Source: Chloroflexota bacterium
GTDB taxonomy: Bacteria > Chloroflexota > Anaerolineae > Aggregatilineales > UBA2796
Direction: 5' to 3'
Assembly: GCA_017743585.1 (NCBI GenBank)
Contig: JAGHYP010000002.1
Location: 1-32,743 of the forward strand
Length of the DNA: 32,743 nucleotides
Part shown: positions 29,027 to 32,743 of the stretch, piece by piece
Position numbering within the stretch: position 1 is the stretch's first letter
How the letters are laid out: each line of letters starts with the position of its first letter
Made by a program: the position numbers and the translations under genes
Notes under the pieces: model-generated
Databases searched by the model: none
Told to the model about the DNA's origin: nothing
What the model saw: only the letters and a program-made list of their open reading frames with translations

Positions 29027-30568
29027 ATGTCGCCATCGGGCAACACCATGAACTTTGCGGAGTCGCTGCTTGAGCAGCTCAAAGGCTGGCAGCCGACCAT
29101 TCGCTCGGTCGAAATTGGGCGCGTGATCGAGGTCGGCGATGGCATCGCGCGCGTCTCAGGGCTGCCCTCGATCAGGATGAGCGAGCTGGTCGAGTTCGCG
29201 AACGGAACGCTCGGCATCGCTTTCAACCTTGAAGATGATAACGTTGGCATCATCATCATGGGCGATTACACCCACATCCGCGAGGGCGATGAGGTGCGCG
29301 GCACAGGTCGCATCGCCTCGGTGCCTGTTGGCATGGGCTTGATCGGGCGCGTGGTCAACGCGCTAGGGCAGCCGATCGACGGCAAAGGGCCGATTCAAGC
29401 AACTGAATATTACAATGTTGAGCGGATTGCGCCGGGCGTGATCGAGCGCCAAGACGTGGATACGCCGCTGCAGACAGGCATTTTGGCGATCGACGCCATG
29501 TTCCCAATCGGGCGCGGCCAACGCGAGCTGATCATCGGCGATCGCCAGACCGGCAAGACGGCGATCGCGCTCGATACGATCATCAATCAGCGCGGGCAGG
29601 GTGTCTTCTGCATTTACGTGGCGATCGGGCAGAAGGAGGCGCAAGTGGCGGCCGTGCGCGCCACGCTTGAGCAATACGGCGCGATGGAGTACACCACGAT
29701 CGTGGTCGCCTCGGCTGCAGAGCCAGCGGCGTTGCAGTATTTGGCGCCGTACGCAGGCTGCGCCATGGGCGAGTGGTTCATGGAGAACGGCAAGGACGCG
29801 CTGATCATCTACGACGATCTCTCCAAGCACGCCTGGGCATACCGTCAGGTCTCGCTGTTGCTGCGCCGTCCGCCGGGGCGCGAGGCGTATCCGGGCGACG
29901 TCTTCTACCTGCATAGCCGCCTGCTGGAACGCGCGGCGCGGCTCTCAAAAGCGCGCGGCGGCGGCAGCCTGACCGCCCTGCCAATCATCGAGACGCTCCT
30001 CGGCGATATCGCCGCCTACATTCCGACCAACGTGATCTCGATCACAGACGGTCAGATCTTCCTTGAGACCGACTTGTTCAACGCCGGGCAGCGCCCTGCT
30101 ATCAACGTCGGCATTTCGGTCAGCCGAGTCGGCGGCGATGCGCAGCGCAAGGCGATGAAGAAGTTTGCAGGGCGCATGAAAGGCGAGCTCTCGCAGTTCC
30201 GCGCCTTGGCGGCCTTCGCACAATTCGGCGCCGATCTCGACCGCGCCACGCAGCTCCAGCTGGAGCGCGGCATGCGCCTGACCGAGCTGCTCAAGCAGCC
30301 GCAATACAGCCCCATACCGTTGGCAGACGAAGTGATGCTGATCTACGCAGGCACGCGCGGCTACCTAGACCCAATTCCCGTGGCGCAGATCAGCGCTTGG
30401 CGGCATGAGTTCTTGCGTTACGTCAACACGCAATACCCGCAGATCGCCAGCAGCATCAACAGCCCTGAGACCAACTACGATCTGACCGACGAGATGGAGA
30501 ATCTGTTGAAGAAGGCGCTGGAAGAATTCAACGCGCAGTGGCTGCAAACTCACGCGGCAAAAGCCTAG
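29027..30568 (+). CDS. atpA: F1 ATP synthase alpha subunit
   Basis: This is the alpha subunit of the F1 head, 513 residues, usual length. The P-loop is GDRQTGKT (171-178), followed by an intact nucleotide-binding core (ALIIYDDLSKHAWAYRQVS) and the alpha/beta signature PAINVGISVSRVGG. The C-terminal helical domain ends at QTHAAKA. The start MSPSGNTMNFAESL follows AGGAG by 7 nt. atpG starts 11 nt after its stop. In many bacteria atpB, atpE, atpF and atpH come immediately before atpA; here a divergent secreted-protein gene stands instead, so the F0 and delta genes are probably in another cluster. Confidence 0.97.
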   Translation: MSPSGNTMNFAESLLEQLKGWQPTIRSVEIGRVIEVGDGIARVSGLPSIRMSELVEFANGTLGIAFNLEDDNVGIIIMGDYTHIREGDEVRGTGRIASVPVGMGLIGRVVNALGQPIDGKGPIQATEYYNVERIAPGVIERQDVDTPLQTGILAIDAMFPIGRGQRELIIGDRQTGKTAIALDTIINQRGQGVFCIYVAIGQKEAQVAAVRATLEQYGAMEYTTIVVASAAEPAALQYLAPYAGCAMGEWFMENGKDALIIYDDLSKHAWAYRQVSLLLRRPPGREAYPGDVFYLHSRLLERAARLSKARGGGSLTALPIIETLLGDIAAYIPTNVISITDGQIFLETDLFNAGQRPAINVGISVSRVGGDAQRKAMKKFAGRMKGELSQFRALAAFAQFGADLDRATQLQLERGMRLTELLKQPQYSPIPLADEVMLIYAGTRGYLDPIPVAQISAWRHEFLRYVNTQYPQIASSINSPETNYDLTDEMENLLKKALEEFNAQWLQTHAAKA

Positions 30569-30579
30569 CGAGGTGGAGA

Positions 30580-31500
30580 ATGCCCGGTCTACGCGAGATC
30601 AGACGCCGCATTCGCTCGGTCAAGAACATCCGGCAGATCACAATGGCGCTTGAGGCGGTCTCCGCCTCTAAAGTGCGGCGCGCCACAGCGCAAGCGCTCT
30701 CAGCGCGCGCTTACGCCAACGCTGCCATGCAAGTGCTGACCGATATCGCCAGCGCCAGCGGCTCGATCGCCGCCTTGCATCCGCTCTTGGCGAGCCGCGA
30801 GCAGGTCGGCACGGTCACCATCTGCCTGATCACCAGCGATCGCGGCTTATCGGGCGCGTACAACACGAACGTCATCCGCGTGGCGCGCCAATTCGCGCAA
30901 CACATCGGGCGACCCGTGCGCTGGGTTGCCGTCGGACGCAAAGGTCGCGATGCGCTAGTGCGCTTGCGCGAGAACGTCACGGCAGAGTTCACTGGCTTGC
31001 CGGCATGGTGGACGATTGACGCCCTACGACCGATCCGCCAAGTGCTAGTGGAAGACTTCCAAAAAGGCTACGCGGACGAGGTCTACGTCGCCTACACGGA
31101 ATTCATCAACATGTTGGCGCAGAAGCCGATGGTGCAGCGCTTGCTGCCGCTCGCCTTCGATGAGCGGAGTGCGCTGAACCGGCCTGACTACCTGAAGATG
31201 ATGGAAAAGCCTGAGGGCCGTGTGGCGGATTACATCTTCGAGCCAAGCGCCGCGGCGATCCTTGAGGAGATCGTGCCGAAGTTCATCGAGAACATCCTGT
31301 TCGAGCTAGTCCTCGAAAGCCAAGCTAGCGAGCACAGCGCGCGCATGGTCGCCATGCGCAACGCATCCGATAACGCCAAGGCGCTCATCGATGACCTGAC
31401 CCTGAGCTACAACAAGGCGCGCCAGGCAGCCATCACGGCGGAAATTCTAGATATCGTCGGCGGCGTTGAGGCGTTGCGCGCTCAGATCGGCGATATCTAG
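30580..31500 (+). CDS. atpG: F1 ATP synthase gamma subunit
   Basis: The gamma subunit is the rotating central stalk of F1. Its 306 residues begin MPGLREIRRRIRSVKNIRQI, the standard N-terminal helix, and end with the C-terminal helix region (SEHSARMVAMRNASDNAKAL, ARQAAITAEILDIVGG). The middle Rossmann-like part has ITSDRGLSGAYN. It is about 20 residues longer than the E. coli protein. The ATG at 30580 has GAGGTG 4 nt upstream. atpD begins 70 nt after its stop. Confidence 0.96.
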   Translation: MPGLREIRRRIRSVKNIRQITMALEAVSASKVRRATAQALSARAYANAAMQVLTDIASASGSIAALHPLLASREQVGTVTICLITSDRGLSGAYNTNVIRVARQFAQHIGRPVRWVAVGRKGRDALVRLRENVTAEFTGLPAWWTIDALRPIRQVLVEDFQKGYADEVYVAYTEFINMLAQKPMVQRLLPLAFDERSALNRPDYLKMMEKPEGRVADYIFEPSAAAILEEIVPKFIENILFELVLESQASEHSARMVAMRNASDNAKALIDDLTLSYNKARQAAITAEILDIVGGVEALRAQIGDI

Positions 31501-31570
31501 CCGCCACGCCACGACCATCAGCCAATTCATACACGCAATACATGCAACAGGACTAGGATACGGATCATCT

Positions 31571-32743
31571 ATGGCAAATCCAAACGAAGTGCAGGGCAAG
31601 TTAGCGCAAATTCTGGGCGCTGTAGTGGACGTTGAGTTCCCACCTGGGAGCAGACTGCCTGAGATCTACGAGGCAATCCGCGTGCCGATTGAAGGCAAGG
31701 ACGACCTGATCCTCGAGGTGCAGATGCACCTGGGCAACAATCGGGTGCGCACGGTGGCAATGGATAGCACAGACGGCTTGGCGCGCGGCATGGTCGCTTA
31801 TGCCACAGGCGCGCCGATCATGGTGCCGGTCGGGCCGCCAGCGCTCGGTCGCCTGTTCAACGTCCTCGGCCGCCCGATTGACCAGCGCGGACCAGTCATC
31901 TCAGATACCTACTATCCGATCCATCGCCCCAAGCCGAACTTCGAAGACCTGACCACGCGCCCGGAGATGTTCGAGACAGGCATCAAGGTCATTGACCTGA
32001 TCGCGCCGTTTACCAAAGGCGGCAAGATGGGCGTCTTCGGCGGCGCAGGGACCGGCAAGACCGTCATCATCTCCGAGCTGATCCGCTCAGTGGCAGCCGT
32101 CCACAACGGCGTCTCGGTCTTCGCGGGCGTCGGCGAGCGCACCCGCGAGGGAACGCAGCTCTACTACGAGATGAAAGACGTCTACCGCGTGATTGATAGC
32201 ACGGTCATGATCTTCGGGCAGATGAACGAGCCGCCTGGCGTCCGTTTGCGCGTCGGCCTAGCGGGCTTGGCGCACGCCGAGTACTTCCGCGATCAAGGCA
32301 AGGATGTGCTGCTCTTCATTGATAATATCTTCCGCTTCTCGCTGGCAGGCTCGGAAGTCTCGGCGCTGTTGGGGCGCATGCCTTCGGCAGTCGGTTATCA
32401 GCCGACGCTGGCGAACGAAATGGGCAACTTGCAAGAGCGGATCGCCTCGACTAAAGTCGGCTCGATCACTTCCATGCAGGCGATCTACGTGCCTGCTGAC
32501 GATTACTCCGACCCCGCGCCCGTGGCGACCTTCACGCACTTGAACGGCACCATTGCCCTCGAGCGCGAATTGGCGGCGCAGGGCTTATTCCCAGCGGTTG
32601 ATCCTCTGGCGAGCACCAGCCGCCTGCTCGATCCTGCCTTCGTCGGCGAAGATCACTACAACACGGCGCGCGAAGTGCAGCGCGTGCTGCAGCGCTACAA
32701 AGATTTGCAAGATATCATCGCCATTCTGGGCATTGAAGAGCTG
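31571..32743 (+). CDS. atpD: F1 ATP synthase beta subunit (cut by window end)
   Basis: The frame from the ATG at 31571 stays open for 391 codons to the last base, so about 75-80 residues are missing on the right. The catalytic beta subunit is recognised by its P-loop GGAGTGKT (157-164), catalytic Glu189 in GERTREG, the Walker B region VLLFIDNIFRF and LLGRMPSAVGYQPTLANEMG. The P-loop has Thr where most bacterial beta subunits have Val (GGAGVGKT), a mild change. The ribosome site is weak (AGGA about 12 nt upstream). atpC presumably follows beyond the window. Confidence 0.95.
   Translation, partial: MANPNEVQGKLAQILGAVVDVEFPPGSRLPEIYEAIRVPIEGKDDLILEVQMHLGNNRVRTVAMDSTDGLARGMVAYATGAPIMVPVGPPALGRLFNVLGRPIDQRGPVISDTYYPIHRPKPNFEDLTTRPEMFETGIKVIDLIAPFTKGGKMGVFGGAGTGKTVIISELIRSVAAVHNGVSVFAGVGERTREGTQLYYEMKDVYRVIDSTVMIFGQMNEPPGVRLRVGLAGLAHAEYFRDQGKDVLLFIDNIFRFSLAGSEVSALLGRMPSAVGYQPTLANEMGNLQERIASTKVGSITSMQAIYVPADDYSDPAPVATFTHLNGTIALERELAAQGLFPAVDPLASTSRLLDPAFVGEDHYNTAREVQRVLQRYKDLQDIIAILGIEEL

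Noticed and set aside
1..32743. CRISPR array, tRNA, rRNA or insertion sequence
   Set aside because: No regularly spaced repeats, no tRNA-like cloverleaf, no rRNA sequence and no transposase-like frame were seen in reading the window.

Overview
The window looks like chromosome of a Chloroflexota bacterium, most likely of the Anaerolineae type. This is inference from style: GC-rich DNA, a Thr/Pro-rich low-complexity protein tail, a secreted PA14/SH3 protein, a membrane-bound J-domain protein carrying a 'RGTAEHPEF' type outer domain I associate with Chloroflexota, and many TTG/GTG starts. I see no mobile element, CRISPR array, rRNA or tRNA. Codon use looks even throughout, so nothing points to recent transfer.

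Layout. 1-4109: the end of a Thr/Pro-rich protein on the plus strand meets a leftward group: argH, an M48 peptidase, carA and a small gene that seems frameshifted. 4110-4566 is a divergent regulatory gap with a good sigma70-type promoter. 4567-8796: an OmpR/PhoB response regulator, its PAS histidine kinase and a Clp-type AAA+ ATPase whose first ATPase module looks dead. 8968-9993: an MreB-like actin homologue, convergent with and overlapping the redox repressor gene rex.

10602-23415 is the core. The rex/hoxE divergent gap carries several inverted repeats. It is followed by a tightly packed rightward operon, hoxE-hoxF-hoxU-hoxY-hoxH-hoxW-hypF-hypC-nifJ and a dihydroorotate-dehydrogenase-like gene. 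HoxEFU is the NAD(P)H/iron-sulfur diaphorase, HoxYH the group 3d [NiFe] hydrogenase, HoxW the protease that matures HoxH, and HypF and HypC help build the Fe(CN)2CO centre. NifJ oxidises pyruvate with ferredoxin or flavodoxin as acceptor. Together with a NADH-sensing repressor next door, the set reads as a redox-valve module: electrons from pyruvate and NADH leave as H2 when the cell is over-reduced, or H2 is taken up when it is not. hypA, hypB, hypD and hypE must lie elsewhere.

23522-26901: an orphan nitrate/sulfonate-type ABC ATPase, a small membrane protein, a single-domain response regulator, another apparently frameshifted small gene with a 13-bp tandem duplication at its start, a single-pass hypothetical protein, and a J-domain/TM/outer-domain protein. 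26902-28743: a leftward secreted protein with three PA14 and two SH3 domains. 29027-32743: atpA, atpG and the first 391 codons of atpD, without the F0 and delta genes that usually precede atpA.
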